Shown piece by piece: positions 53,328 to 61,527 of a DNA stretch of 64,000 nucleotides (positions are counted from its first letter, which is position 1; each line of letters opens with the position of its first letter). The position numbers were made by a program, and so were the translations under genes. Below the pieces are notes generated by a model. It was given only the letters and a program-made list of their open reading frames with translations. It was not told the origin of the DNA and did not search any database. Source of the stretch: Bryobacter aggregatus MPL3 (GTDB taxonomy: Bacteria; Acidobacteriota; Terriglobia; Bryobacterales; Bryobacteraceae); the NCBI RefSeq assembly GCF_000702445.1, contig NZ_JNIF01000003.1, forward strand, positions 2,914,001-2,978,000, given 5' to 3'.

Positions 53328-54449
53328 GTGAAAATGCGCGTCGAGAATCGGCTGAGTCAGATCCGGAAGAGTCGTGGTGTCACTGCCACGGAGCTTTCCC
53401 GGCGGGTGGAAGTCAGCCGCCAGACGATCTATGCGATTGAAGCTGGCACCTATGTTCCTAATACAGAACTGGCCTTGAATCTGGCTCGCGAACTTGAGGT
53501 GACCGTCGACGAGTTGTTCTCGCTGGCTGGCGCTGCTCCGAAGTCTCCCGAAACTTTTGCCGCCGAAGTCCTCAGTGCCACTTCTGTGAGTAAAGGACAG
53601 CCGATGCGTATTTGCCAGGTGGGCACGCGTTGGGTGAGTGTTCCTGTGAGCGCGACGCCTTACTATCTGCCGGAGGCGGATGGGATTGTCAAAGCGCCGG
53701 CCAAGTCAGCGGCGAAGGCGGATTTGCTGGTGTTTGAGAAGCAAGAGGCGAGCCAGAAGCGGCTGATTCTGGCAGGTTGCGACCCCGCCACCGGTCTTCT
53801 CTCCCGCATGGTGGAGCGCATCAGTGGTGTCGAGATTGTCTCCGCTCCGGCTTCGAGCAAACTGGCGCTGACCTGGCTGACAGAAGGAAAAGTTCACATC
53901 GCAGGCTCGCATCTGGAAGATGCGAAAAGCGGTGAGTTTAATCTGCCCTTCTTGCGCAACGAATATCCAAACGAGGACTTCCTCGTGGTGACCTTCGCCC
54001 GCTGGGAAGAAGGCTTGGTGGTGGCCTCCGGCAACCCCAAAAACATCAATCGGATTGACGATCTGGCGCGGAAGAATGTGAAGTTCATCAATCGGGAACC
54101 CGGCTCCGGCAGCCGTGGCCTGCTGGAGCAGTTGCTGGAAAAAGCAGGCATTCCGCAAGCGAAAGTCCGTGGCTTCGATCGCATCGCTTATGGACATCTG
54201 GCGGCAGCCTACTGTGTTCTGTCCTTGGACGCGGATGTCTGTCTGGCCACCCGTTCCGCGGCGCAAACCTTCGGTCTCGATTTCATTCCGCTCCACAGCG
54301 AACGTTACGATCTGGTGATGCGCCGCCGCACCGGAGAGCTTCCGGCGGTCAAAGCATTTCTCGACGTGCTCCAGCGCGCCACGTTGCGGCGCAAGCTGGA
54401 AGTTCTAGCTGGTTACGACACCACGGAGACAGGAGCTTTGGTTGCCTAA
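53328..54449 (+). CDS. HTH (XRE) transcriptional regulator with periplasmic-binding-protein-like sensor domain
   Basis: 373 residues from a GTG at 53328; an ATG two codons on is an alternative. The first 65 residues are a helix-turn-helix (SRRVEVSRQTIYAIEAGTYVPNTELALNLARELEVTVDELF region). The rest is a type-2 binding-protein fold without a signal peptide (VKFINREPGSGSRGLLEQLL, DADVCLATRSAAQTFGLDFIPL). Homologues with this layout are associated with molybdate or tungstate sensing and Mo-cofactor genes. That role is inferred here, supported by the adjacent molybdopterin-fold gene. It overlaps the diheme peroxidase by eight bases. Confidence 0.87.
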   Translation: MKMRVENRLSQIRKSRGVTATELSRRVEVSRQTIYAIEAGTYVPNTELALNLARELEVTVDELFSLAGAAPKSPETFAAEVLSATSVSKGQPMRICQVGTRWVSVPVSATPYYLPEADGIVKAPAKSAAKADLLVFEKQEASQKRLILAGCDPATGLLSRMVERISGVEIVSAPASSKLALTWLTEGKVHIAGSHLEDAKSGEFNLPFLRNEYPNEDFLVVTFARWEEGLVVASGNPKNINRIDDLARKNVKFINREPGSGSRGLLEQLLEKAGIPQAKVRGFDRIAYGHLAAAYCVLSLDADVCLATRSAAQTFGLDFIPLHSERYDLVMRRRTGELPAVKAFLDVLQRATLRRKLEVLAGYDTTETGALVA

Positions 54450-55473
54450 CTCTTTTGCTATCCTGCTGGCACTCACATTGGCCAGTGACTTTGATTGGAA
54501 GCTGCCGAAGGGCTTTCCGGCTCCTCCGGTTCCTGCGGCCAATCCGATGAGTGCGGCAAAGGTGGAGTTGGGACGTTATCTGTTCTACGACCGGCGTCTG
54601 TCGGTCAATGGCAAAACGAGTTGCGGCAGTTGCCATCGGCAGGAACTGGCCTTCACGGACGGACGGGCGCAGTCGGAAGGGACCACCGGAGAGTTACATC
54701 CGCGCAGCAGCATGAGCCTGGTCAATGTCGCCTATGCCAAGCGGCTCACCTGGGCGCACAACAGCTTAGATTCGCTGGAAGAGCAGGCGCTGGTGCCAAT
54801 GCTCGGCGAGAAGCCCATCGAACTCGGTCTCAAGGGCGGCGAGACAAAGCTTCTGGCAATACTGCGTGCGGACGTTCGCTACCAGCGCCTCTTTCCGCAA
54901 GCCTTTCCCGGCGAGGCGGACGCCTTCACACTCCCGAATCTGACCAAGGCAATCGCTAGCTTTGAGCGCACCATTGTCTCGATGCGTTCTCCCTATGACC
55001 GCTATCGCTGGGGCGGGGAAGCCTCTGCGATCTCTGCTGCGGCCAAGCGTGGCGAGCTCTTCTACTTTTCGAGCGAGCGTGGCGGCTGCTTCCAATGCCA
55101 CGGCGGTTGGAACCTGGGCGGCGACGCCTCCTCCATGTTCAATACCGGTGTTTCCGATTACGCGGCGCCGAATCGTGGTCTCTACGAGACGAGCCAGGTT
55201 GCCGAGGATGTCGGAAAGTTCCGCGCGCCGAGCCTCCGGAACATCGCTCTCACCGCTCCTTACATGCACGATGGCAGCCTCAAAACACTTGATGATGTGC
55301 TGAGCCACTACGCCAAGGGCGGGCTAAAAAATCATCCGAACAAGTCAACGATCTTGCGGCCTTTCGAGCTGACCGATCGCGACCGTGCCGACTTGCTCGC
55401 GTTTCTGAACTCGCTCACCGACGAGGAGTTGCTCCGGGATTCCCGTTGGAGCGATCCTTTGCCGCCTCGATAA
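54442..55473 (+). CDS. Diheme cytochrome c peroxidase / MauG-family protein
   Basis: 343 residues from a TTG at 54442 inside the regulator's 3' end. A short leader (FAILLALTLAS) implies export. Heme c sites are CGSCH at 61-65 and CFQCH at 216-220. The distal region ends with APYMHDGSLKTLDDVLSHY, the usual C-terminal motif in this family. It could reduce peroxide with electrons from cytochromes or modify a protein cofactor as MauG does. The last 59 bases overlap the convergent SMP-30-like gene. Confidence 0.92.
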   Translation: MPNSFAILLALTLASDFDWKLPKGFPAPPVPAANPMSAAKVELGRYLFYDRRLSVNGKTSCGSCHRQELAFTDGRAQSEGTTGELHPRSSMSLVNVAYAKRLTWAHNSLDSLEEQALVPMLGEKPIELGLKGGETKLLAILRADVRYQRLFPQAFPGEADAFTLPNLTKAIASFERTIVSMRSPYDRYRWGGEASAISAAAKRGELFYFSSERGGCFQCHGGWNLGGDASSMFNTGVSDYAAPNRGLYETSQVAEDVGKFRAPSLRNIALTAPYMHDGSLKTLDDVLSHYAKGGLKNHPNKSTILRPFELTDRDRADLLAFLNSLTDEELLRDSRWSDPLPPR

Positions 55474-56317
55474 ACTCTCTGCCGGGCAGATCGGTGCGAA
55501 AACTCACCAGACGGCCGTGCTCAACCTCCGTCACGTAGACGGTCTTGCCATCGGGGCCACCAAAGGTCAGGTTGGTCGGCTTCTTGCCCAGGACATCGAT
55601 CTCGCGCAGCACTTGGCCTTGCTGGGAAACCACTGCCACCGTGCCTTTGCCGTGCCGCGTCACGTAGAGATTCTCCTTGCTGTCGCAGCGCATGCCATCG
55701 AAGCCGAAGTCCGGAAACTCGATCAGTAGCCGCTTGTTCTGGAGCGTGTGATCGGGTTGGATGTCGAAAACCCAGATCTTTCGCTGCACGCTCTCATTCA
55801 CATAAAGACGCTTGCCATCAGGACTCACCTCGATGCCATTGGTCGTGCCCATATCGCCCGCCACCTTCTTGATCTGGCCCTTGTGATCGATATGCCAAAT
55901 CTGCCCCGTGCCATTCTGCCAATTGGGATCGCTTGCGTAGAGCGTTTCATCCGGCGCTATGGCGAGATCGTTCGGCTGGTTCATCGATGCGTTGTGCGCG
56001 AAGACGCTCACTTGCTTGGTGGCTGGGTCGATGCGCAATACGTTGTGGCCGCTGTAATCTGCGACAAACATCATGCCCTTGCGATCGAATCGAATGCCGT
56101 TGCCCAGTGATCCATCCGGCATCTCGATCCACAGCGACGCTGTGCCGTCGGGAGTCACCTTACCGATGGTGGGCGTGCGCTGAAAACTCACCGCATAGAT
56201 GTTGCCGTTGCGATCGACGGCTGGCCCTTCAATCTCCTTCGTGAATTGATGCGGCGCGGTGAGCGGCTTCGCCGTCCAGAGTGGATCGGCGGCAAGAAGA
56301 AAAAGAAGTGGAAGCAC
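55415..56317 (-). CDS. Exported SMP-30/gluconolactonase-like beta-propeller
   Basis: 300 residues with a short leader (MLPLLFLLAADPLW). Repeated propeller strands are visible: GPAVDRNGNIYAVS, GNGIRFDRKGMMFVADY, PNDLAIAPDETLYASD, TNGIEVSPDGKRLYVNE and FDGMRCDSKENLYVTRHG. The last two groups carry the Asn/Asp and Glu positions that bind the metal in gluconolactonases. A lactone substrate is plausible but not shown. The gene ends inside the diheme peroxidase gene and follows the upstream minus-strand gene by 24 bases. Confidence 0.88.
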   Translation of the reverse strand: MLPLLFLLAADPLWTAKPLTAPHQFTKEIEGPAVDRNGNIYAVSFQRTPTIGKVTPDGTASLWIEMPDGSLGNGIRFDRKGMMFVADYSGHNVLRIDPATKQVSVFAHNASMNQPNDLAIAPDETLYASDPNWQNGTGQIWHIDHKGQIKKVAGDMGTTNGIEVSPDGKRLYVNESVQRKIWVFDIQPDHTLQNKRLLIEFPDFGFDGMRCDSKENLYVTRHGKGTVAVVSQQGQVLREIDVLGKKPTNLTFGGPDGKTVYVTEVEHGRLVSFRTDLPGREFIEAAKDRSNGNPGATPRR

Positions 56318-56341
56318 AGTCTAGTTATAACGGGTTGGCAC

Positions 56342-57253
56342 TTACTTTGCTATGCAGAATTTTGCTTCGGCGCTGGAGTTTGGGAACTGGAAAATGATTG
56401 TTGCATTCGTAAAATCCCCGGCTGCCACACAAGCAACGGACTCCTCTGTCAGTGTTGGGACCGTGAAGTTGATTTGATAGAGTCCGACGCTGCCCGGCGT
56501 CATCCCAACAAACTGGACCTCGGAGGAGATCGCTCCGGGCTGCGCGTCAAACCATCTGGGGACCGCGGCTCGGATCAGCATAGAGAAGGAGTATAGCGAT
56601 GAGACCCGCGGCGCGATCGCAGGCGTCGGAGTGCCGGTTTGCACGGGTGCATCCGGCCGTCCCAGTCCGTATAGATAGGCGACCAGTGTCTCTCCTGCAT
56701 GCGCCGGATCTTCCTCCGATACGGGCTTGCCGTTAGAATGTGTGATTGCGCTGCGGCAGTCTGGCCGGTAAGTTCCGTTCAGGATTGCCTGTGCATCGCA
56801 AGCCCTGATGACATGGGCTTGATCGGGCACAATGCGCACTCGGTACTCTGCGATGTTTGTTCCTTCACTCACCGAAATCACGCCGCTACCCTCTCCGGTG
56901 TCCAGTTCAAAGGGAATCTGAATCGTGATCGCCAACAGCCGCTGGCCTTTGCATCCACCGACGACGAAGACTGCGCCGCAAGTGTTGGTCGGAGCGATTC
57001 CGAGGATCGGCACGGCGAGGGTCTTCGTGGTCCGCAGCGACACTTGAACTCCGGCCAGTGGAGCGGTCAGGTCTGAGCCTGGAGCCAGTTGGGGCTCGTT
57101 CACTCCTAAGGCAAAGCCGGCCAGATGCAGCGTCAGCACCTGACCCGGAGCAACGCGAAGGAAGGTGGGCATGCGATAGCCGGCGAGGGGATCGGGTTCC
57201 TGCGCCACAAGGCAGGCCACGATCAGTGGCAACAACAGCAATCTGTGCGGCAT
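56342..57253 (-). CDS. Secreted protein with Solibacter-type C-terminal domain
   Basis: About 303 residues from the ATG at 57253 (MPHRLLLLPLIVACLVAQEPDP, signal peptide). The C-terminal part has the pattern of the repeat-type module common in Solibacter secreted proteins (TIGR03437): AGETLVAYLYGLGRPDAPVQTGTPTPA followed by VQFVGMTPGSVGLYQINFTVP. Cysteines at several positions may pair outside the cell. The role is unknown. This module is one of the best taxonomic markers in the window. Confidence 0.8.
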   Translation of the reverse strand: MPHRLLLLPLIVACLVAQEPDPLAGYRMPTFLRVAPGQVLTLHLAGFALGVNEPQLAPGSDLTAPLAGVQVSLRTTKTLAVPILGIAPTNTCGAVFVVGGCKGQRLLAITIQIPFELDTGEGSGVISVSEGTNIAEYRVRIVPDQAHVIRACDAQAILNGTYRPDCRSAITHSNGKPVSEEDPAHAGETLVAYLYGLGRPDAPVQTGTPTPAIAPRVSSLYSFSMLIRAAVPRWFDAQPGAISSEVQFVGMTPGSVGLYQINFTVPTLTEESVACVAAGDFTNATIIFQFPNSSAEAKFCIAK

Positions 57254-57272
57254 GGGGCCCAGTCTATCGAAG

Positions 57273-57677
57273 TTAGGGCAAACGTTTGAGCCGGAAGCTA
57301 TGGCGAGGATTGTTGCGCAAGGTGGCCGCCGCACCGGAGCCGGCGCGCGTCGAGGCTTCCCGCTCCCGCGTCAGTTCGATCTCTCCGTTTACCATGCGGC
57401 CAGTGAAGCGAATGCGGTTCTCGTTGATCTCGTTGCCACTTTGCTCCTGGCGCACCAGCAGGAAGCTGATCAACTCTCCGGCAATCGTACCCTTTGCAAT
57501 CGGCGTGCTCTGGTAGTCGCCATAGAGCTTTCCCGTCAACACGGATCCCTTCTGTGTGAACTGAAAGGCGATGTCCTCCGTGATGCCAGGCCGGGGCTCA
57601 AAAGAGCCAAGCCAGATGCCATTGAAGTCTGCGCCAGACAGCGCCGTGGCTAGCAGGAGTAGCGTCGCGATTCTCAT
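57273..57677 (-). CDS. Small secreted protein of unknown function
   Basis: 134 residues. The leader MRIATLLLLATALSGADF is a signal peptide. The mature region reads like a small beta-barrel (FNGIWLGSFEPRPG, GSVLTGKLYG, IAGELISFLL, IRFTGRMVNGEIELTRE), a form widespread in Acidobacteria as repeats about turnover of small sugars or lipids, function not known. Its ATG overlaps the DUF1552 stop (ATGA). Confidence 0.78.
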   Translation of the reverse strand: MRIATLLLLATALSGADFNGIWLGSFEPRPGITEDIAFQFTQKGSVLTGKLYGDYQSTPIAKGTIAGELISFLLVRQEQSGNEINENRIRFTGRMVNGEIELTREREASTRAGSGAAATLRNNPRHSFRLKRLP

Positions 57678-59008
57678 GTGTGCATCAGACCTGCCAGCGG
57701 CCCGGTGCTGTCTGCGAAGCGCTCGACCGGCGCGCCAAAGGCGTCCAGCATGGAGACATAGAGATTGGCAAGCGGGCTATCTTCGCCATAGACCAGATGG
57801 CGGCCCGTAATGACACGGCCTCCCCCTTTGCCCGCCAACACCAGCGGCAGATTGTGCGGATCGTGCCGGTCACCATTGTGCAATGCGGAGCCAAACAGAA
57901 TCATCGAATTGTCGAGCACCGTCGAATCGCCTTCCTTCATTGCCTCAAGCTTGTTCAGCAGATACGCATACTGCTGCACATGCCAGTTGGTGATGATCTC
58001 GTACTGGCGCAGCTTTTCCGGGTCTTTGCCGTGATGTGAGACGTCGTGATGTCCGGCCGTCACACCTTCAAGGAAGCGGAAGCTCACATTGCTGACCGCA
58101 TTGCCAAACATGAAAGTAGACACTCGAGTTGTGTCGCTCTGGAAGGCGACGGCGATCATATCGAGCATCAGCCGTACATGCTCGGCGTGATCGGCGGGCC
58201 GGTCTGTCGGCGCTGCTTTGAGGTCCAGTGGCATGCGGGACTTCCAGGCGCGTTGCGTCTGATTGCTCGAACGCTCGACCCGCTCTTCGAGCGATCGCAT
58301 TACGCTCATATACTCATCCAGCCGGTGACGGTCCGCTACGCCTACCTGGGCACGGAGCCGCTTGGCGTCGGACTGCACACGGTCCAGCAGCAGCGTATCG
58401 AGCTTGCTGCCATTCTGCGGACCTGATGCGGCGCGATAGAGACGTTCATACACCGCCCGCGGATTCAGTTCCCGCGCGAGCGGCGTTGTCAGGCTGCTCC
58501 AGGCAATGTGCGAGCCATAGATTCTCGTATAACCCACTACCGCATCGACTCCGATCGCGACGGGTGTTACGCCGAGTTCGAGCGAGGGCAGCGGCGTCTG
58601 GTTCGCTACGCGCTGCGCCGCCACCTGATCCATCGAGATGCCGTTGCCAATGTCGGCGCCGGGCGTCTTCTTGATCGTGGCGCAGGTGAGGATCGCCGCC
58701 TCTTTCACATAGTGGCCGTCGCCGGCCTTCGAGCCTTCATTCCAAAGGTTGCGCAGCACGACGATCTTGTCCTGCAGGGGCGCGAGTGGCTTCAGACTCT
58801 GGGAGAGCTGGAAATCCTTTCCGGTGCCGGTGGGCGTCCAGCAATCGGGATTCACGCCATTGGGCATGTACAGCATAGCCATGCGCACCGGATTGGCCGC
58901 TTGCGCCGGAGCAGCGGACGACATCGCTTCCAACCACGGGAGCCCAAGTGTGACGCCCGCTCCACGCAGGAGGGAGCGCCGGGAAAGTTGGAGTTTGTTC
59001 TTGCTCAT
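57674..59008 (-). CDS. DUF1552 exported protein
   Basis: 444 residues. The twin-arginine leader reads LQLSRRSLLRGAGVTLGLPWLEAM. The body has the DUF1552 pattern: RMAMLYMPNGVNPDCWTPT, LVVLRN-type strand followed by a Gly/His-rich segment (AGDGHYVKEAAILTC), and later VLDNSMILFGSALHNGDRHDPHNLPLVLAGKGGG. DUF1552 resembles sulfatase-like (alkaline-phosphatase fold) proteins. It is regularly paired with the DUF1587-1592 cytochrome-like protein encoded just upstream, as here with a four-base overlap. Its activity is not established. Confidence 0.9.
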   Translation of the reverse strand: MSKNKLQLSRRSLLRGAGVTLGLPWLEAMSSAAPAQAANPVRMAMLYMPNGVNPDCWTPTGTGKDFQLSQSLKPLAPLQDKIVVLRNLWNEGSKAGDGHYVKEAAILTCATIKKTPGADIGNGISMDQVAAQRVANQTPLPSLELGVTPVAIGVDAVVGYTRIYGSHIAWSSLTTPLARELNPRAVYERLYRAASGPQNGSKLDTLLLDRVQSDAKRLRAQVGVADRHRLDEYMSVMRSLEERVERSSNQTQRAWKSRMPLDLKAAPTDRPADHAEHVRLMLDMIAVAFQSDTTRVSTFMFGNAVSNVSFRFLEGVTAGHHDVSHHGKDPEKLRQYEIITNWHVQQYAYLLNKLEAMKEGDSTVLDNSMILFGSALHNGDRHDPHNLPLVLAGKGGGRVITGRHLVYGEDSPLANLYVSMLDAFGAPVERFADSTGPLAGLMHT

Positions 59009-60861
59009 GGTTTCGCTGTTTCCTTGCTTTCGATGGGCCGCCGGAATGGCACGCTCAACACAATCTCTTGTACCAACACATCGGCTCGATAGCCGTTCTG
59101 CTTCACCTTATCAACGATTGCGTCCACGGTACAGGAGTCGCGTAAGGTTAAACCCCGCCCGAGTGCATAGCCGAGCATCTTATTGGTCAGATTGCGCAGC
59201 ACGACGTCCTTCTTGTCGAGCAGCAGTTGCTTCAACTGGTCTGGCCCCTGGATGGTCTTTCCGCCAATCTGGCCGGAATTATCGATCGGCTGTCCGGCAT
59301 CGCTGGTACGCCAGGCTCCCACCGCATCGTAATTCTCCAGCGCAAAGCCAAGCGGGTCGATACGGCTATGGCAACTGGCACAGGTCGGATTCGCACGATG
59401 TTGCGTCAACCTCTCACGCACCGACTTCGGCGCTGCTCCGGCGGCAGGCTCCTCAAGTGAGGGGACATTCGGCGGCGGAGGGGGAGGCGGCGTGCCGAGG
59501 ATTGAATCGAGAATAAAGGCGCCTCGCAGCACCGGACTCGTCCGGTAGGGGTACGACGACACAGCCAGAATGGCCGGCATTCCGAGAACGCCACCGCGAT
59601 TGCTGCCCTCGGGCAACTTGATCCATTGCGGCTGGCTGGCCGCATTCTGGTTCAGCGGCAGCTTCAATCCGAAGTGCTTCTCCAGCGTGCGCGTGCCGAT
59701 CGTGTATTCCGAGTCGATCAAATTCAGCAGCGACATTTTCCGCAAGATCAGTTCGCGGAAGAACTGGATCGGCTGCATCCGGATGTCACCCCGCAAGTCT
59801 TCGCTCGAGGCGTAGAGCGGGAACAGCTTCTTGTCTGGCACCTTCTCGCCGCCCAGGTCGCGCGTGTGCAGCCACTGTTCGACAAAGCGTTTGGCGAACG
59901 TCATCGATCGATCGTTGCGCATCATGCGATCGATCAGCGGCAGCAATACCTTGGGATCTTGCAGCCGCCCTTGTGCAGCCAGATCCACGAGCAACTCATC
60001 GGGTTGGCTCCCCCAGAGAAAATAGGAAAGGCGCGAGGCTAACGCGTATTGCCCCGGTTCCTTGCGAAAGAGAAAGTTCGGCGAAACCAGCGCCGCGCGG
60101 ATGGTGAAGAAAATCGCCGGCTCGAAGGCTTCCTCGTTCTTGCGCGCGGCGCGGAAGAGTTCGAGATAGGGCGCGATGTCCTGCTCGGTGACGGGACGGC
60201 GGAAGGCACGAGGCAGAAAGGCCGCAAGAATCTGATGAGCCGCCTGATCGGCCGTGACCCCAGGCCCAGGCTTCGCAATCAGAATGCGCGCCCTGCTTTT
60301 GAATTCCTTTGCGGCAAAGTCTGTGGCCAGCTTCGCTGTCTCGAGATACTTTTCCGAGTGCAGCGGCGAAAGAAACAAAGTCTCAGCCGCGTTGTCGAAT
60401 CCCTCCCCGCCTGCGCCGTCCGCTGGCAAGGCGTGGCCGATATCGAGATGAATATCAAGCAGATCCTGGACCGTATCGGTATACTCGTCGCGATTCAAGC
60501 GGCGCAGCGGATTCGGTCCGGCAACAATGCCCGCTGCACAAGCTTCGGTATGCAGTGTCGTATCGACCCAATTCGCAAAGCGTTCCCGTAGCGCAGCGCT
60601 TGGCGCCGGAAGTCCGCGCGGCGGCATGTCGCCGTTTTCGATCCGGGTCCGTAGCCGGACCCAGGAATGGCTATTCGCAAGAAACGAAGCCGTATCTTTG
60701 ACGCGATCGAGATGGAATCCGCCTGCCGGTGTCTTGCCTGTGTGGCAGCCCTGGCAATAGGTCTGCAGCAGGGCCTGTCCCTCCTCGAAGCGAAGGGGCG
60801 TGTTCTGAGCCGTGAGCGGTATGGTGGAGGCGACGAAAATAGCGAGAAAATAACGATTCAC
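59005..60861 (-). CDS. DUF1587/1592/1588/1585 exported cytochrome-like protein
   Basis: 618 residues. A signal peptide (MNRYFLAIFVASTIPLTAQ) precedes a cytochrome c-type region with one heme site CQGCH near 36-40. DUF1587-like (RRLNRDEYTDTVQDLL), DUF1595/1592 (RAFRRPVTEQDIAPYLELF; SFRLSYFLWGSQPDELL-type region) and DUF1588 (NPTCASCHSRIDPLGFALENYDAVGAWR region, a second CASCH site) domains follow. The C-terminus is DUF1585. This large mosaic is common in Planctomycetes and Solibacter, of unknown function, and is paired with DUF1552. Confidence 0.9.
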   Translation of the reverse strand: MNRYFLAIFVASTIPLTAQNTPLRFEEGQALLQTYCQGCHTGKTPAGGFHLDRVKDTASFLANSHSWVRLRTRIENGDMPPRGLPAPSAALRERFANWVDTTLHTEACAAGIVAGPNPLRRLNRDEYTDTVQDLLDIHLDIGHALPADGAGGEGFDNAAETLFLSPLHSEKYLETAKLATDFAAKEFKSRARILIAKPGPGVTADQAAHQILAAFLPRAFRRPVTEQDIAPYLELFRAARKNEEAFEPAIFFTIRAALVSPNFLFRKEPGQYALASRLSYFLWGSQPDELLVDLAAQGRLQDPKVLLPLIDRMMRNDRSMTFAKRFVEQWLHTRDLGGEKVPDKKLFPLYASSEDLRGDIRMQPIQFFRELILRKMSLLNLIDSEYTIGTRTLEKHFGLKLPLNQNAASQPQWIKLPEGSNRGGVLGMPAILAVSSYPYRTSPVLRGAFILDSILGTPPPPPPPNVPSLEEPAAGAAPKSVRERLTQHRANPTCASCHSRIDPLGFALENYDAVGAWRTSDAGQPIDNSGQIGGKTIQGPDQLKQLLLDKKDVVLRNLTNKMLGYALGRGLTLRDSCTVDAIVDKVKQNGYRADVLVQEIVLSVPFRRPIESKETAKP

Positions 60862-60951
60862 TTCACGCGACCTTCATGATGAGTAGACGTTCATGATTTG
60901 GGACTAGTTGCAGCCAAGGCTTGTTGTATCACAAGCGCCGCTCTCTTCGGG

Positions 60952-61527
60952 TTAGGAAAGGAGCGTTAAATTGCCATTCTCAAATCGCATGCTACGGGTT
61001 TGGCCGCTGACGAAATCGCTTCCAATGAGAATGTTCCCACTCGGGGCGAACGCCACCTTGGCTGGACGTACTCCATCGGCCAGCTTTACGATGCCAGTCA
61101 CGGCATCTGCCCGCCCATTCTCGATTCGCAGAATGTTGTAGGCGCCGCCTCCGAATACCGCCACAGCAAGATACTGGCCGTCAGGTGACAGCGCGGCGCT
61201 TCTTGGCAGGATCGCGGAGAGCGACAGCGGAGCGACGTGGAGGAGGCGCAAGCCGTCCTTACCCATCGCGAAGGTCTCGACTGTTCCGCGCGGCAGTCCT
61301 TCATACTCGGCGATTCCATTCACCGCATAAAGGAAGCGATGGTCCTGCGAGAGCACCACGTCCACCGGCGCACGGCTCGGCGTCCGGCTGCGTATCACTC
61401 CGTCCACCCCAATCCCCTCAATGGTGTCGATTCCGTTGCCGGCATAGCGAATCGAGCCGGCCGCGGCAGACAAGGTGCCGGCTGCCGCCAGGCTCTGGAG
61501 AAACAAACGGCGAGTGGTTTCCTTCAT
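60952..61527 (-). CDS. Short exported beta-propeller (lactonase-like) protein
   Basis: 191 residues. A twin-arginine-like leader (TTRRLFLQSLAAAGTLSAAAG) precedes propeller strands such as PVDVVLSQDHRFLYAVNG, RSAALSPDGQYLAVAVFGGG and PAKVAFAPSGNILIGSDF. A full lactonase has about 340 residues, so this is roughly half a propeller and may dimerise or be a shortened copy. The start overlaps the berberine-bridge-type gene by four bases. Confidence 0.75.
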   Translation of the reverse strand: MKETTRRLFLQSLAAAGTLSAAAGSIRYAGNGIDTIEGIGVDGVIRSRTPSRAPVDVVLSQDHRFLYAVNGIAEYEGLPRGTVETFAMGKDGLRLLHVAPLSLSAILPRSAALSPDGQYLAVAVFGGGAYNILRIENGRADAVTGIVKLADGVRPAKVAFAPSGNILIGSDFVSGQTRSMRFENGNLTLLS

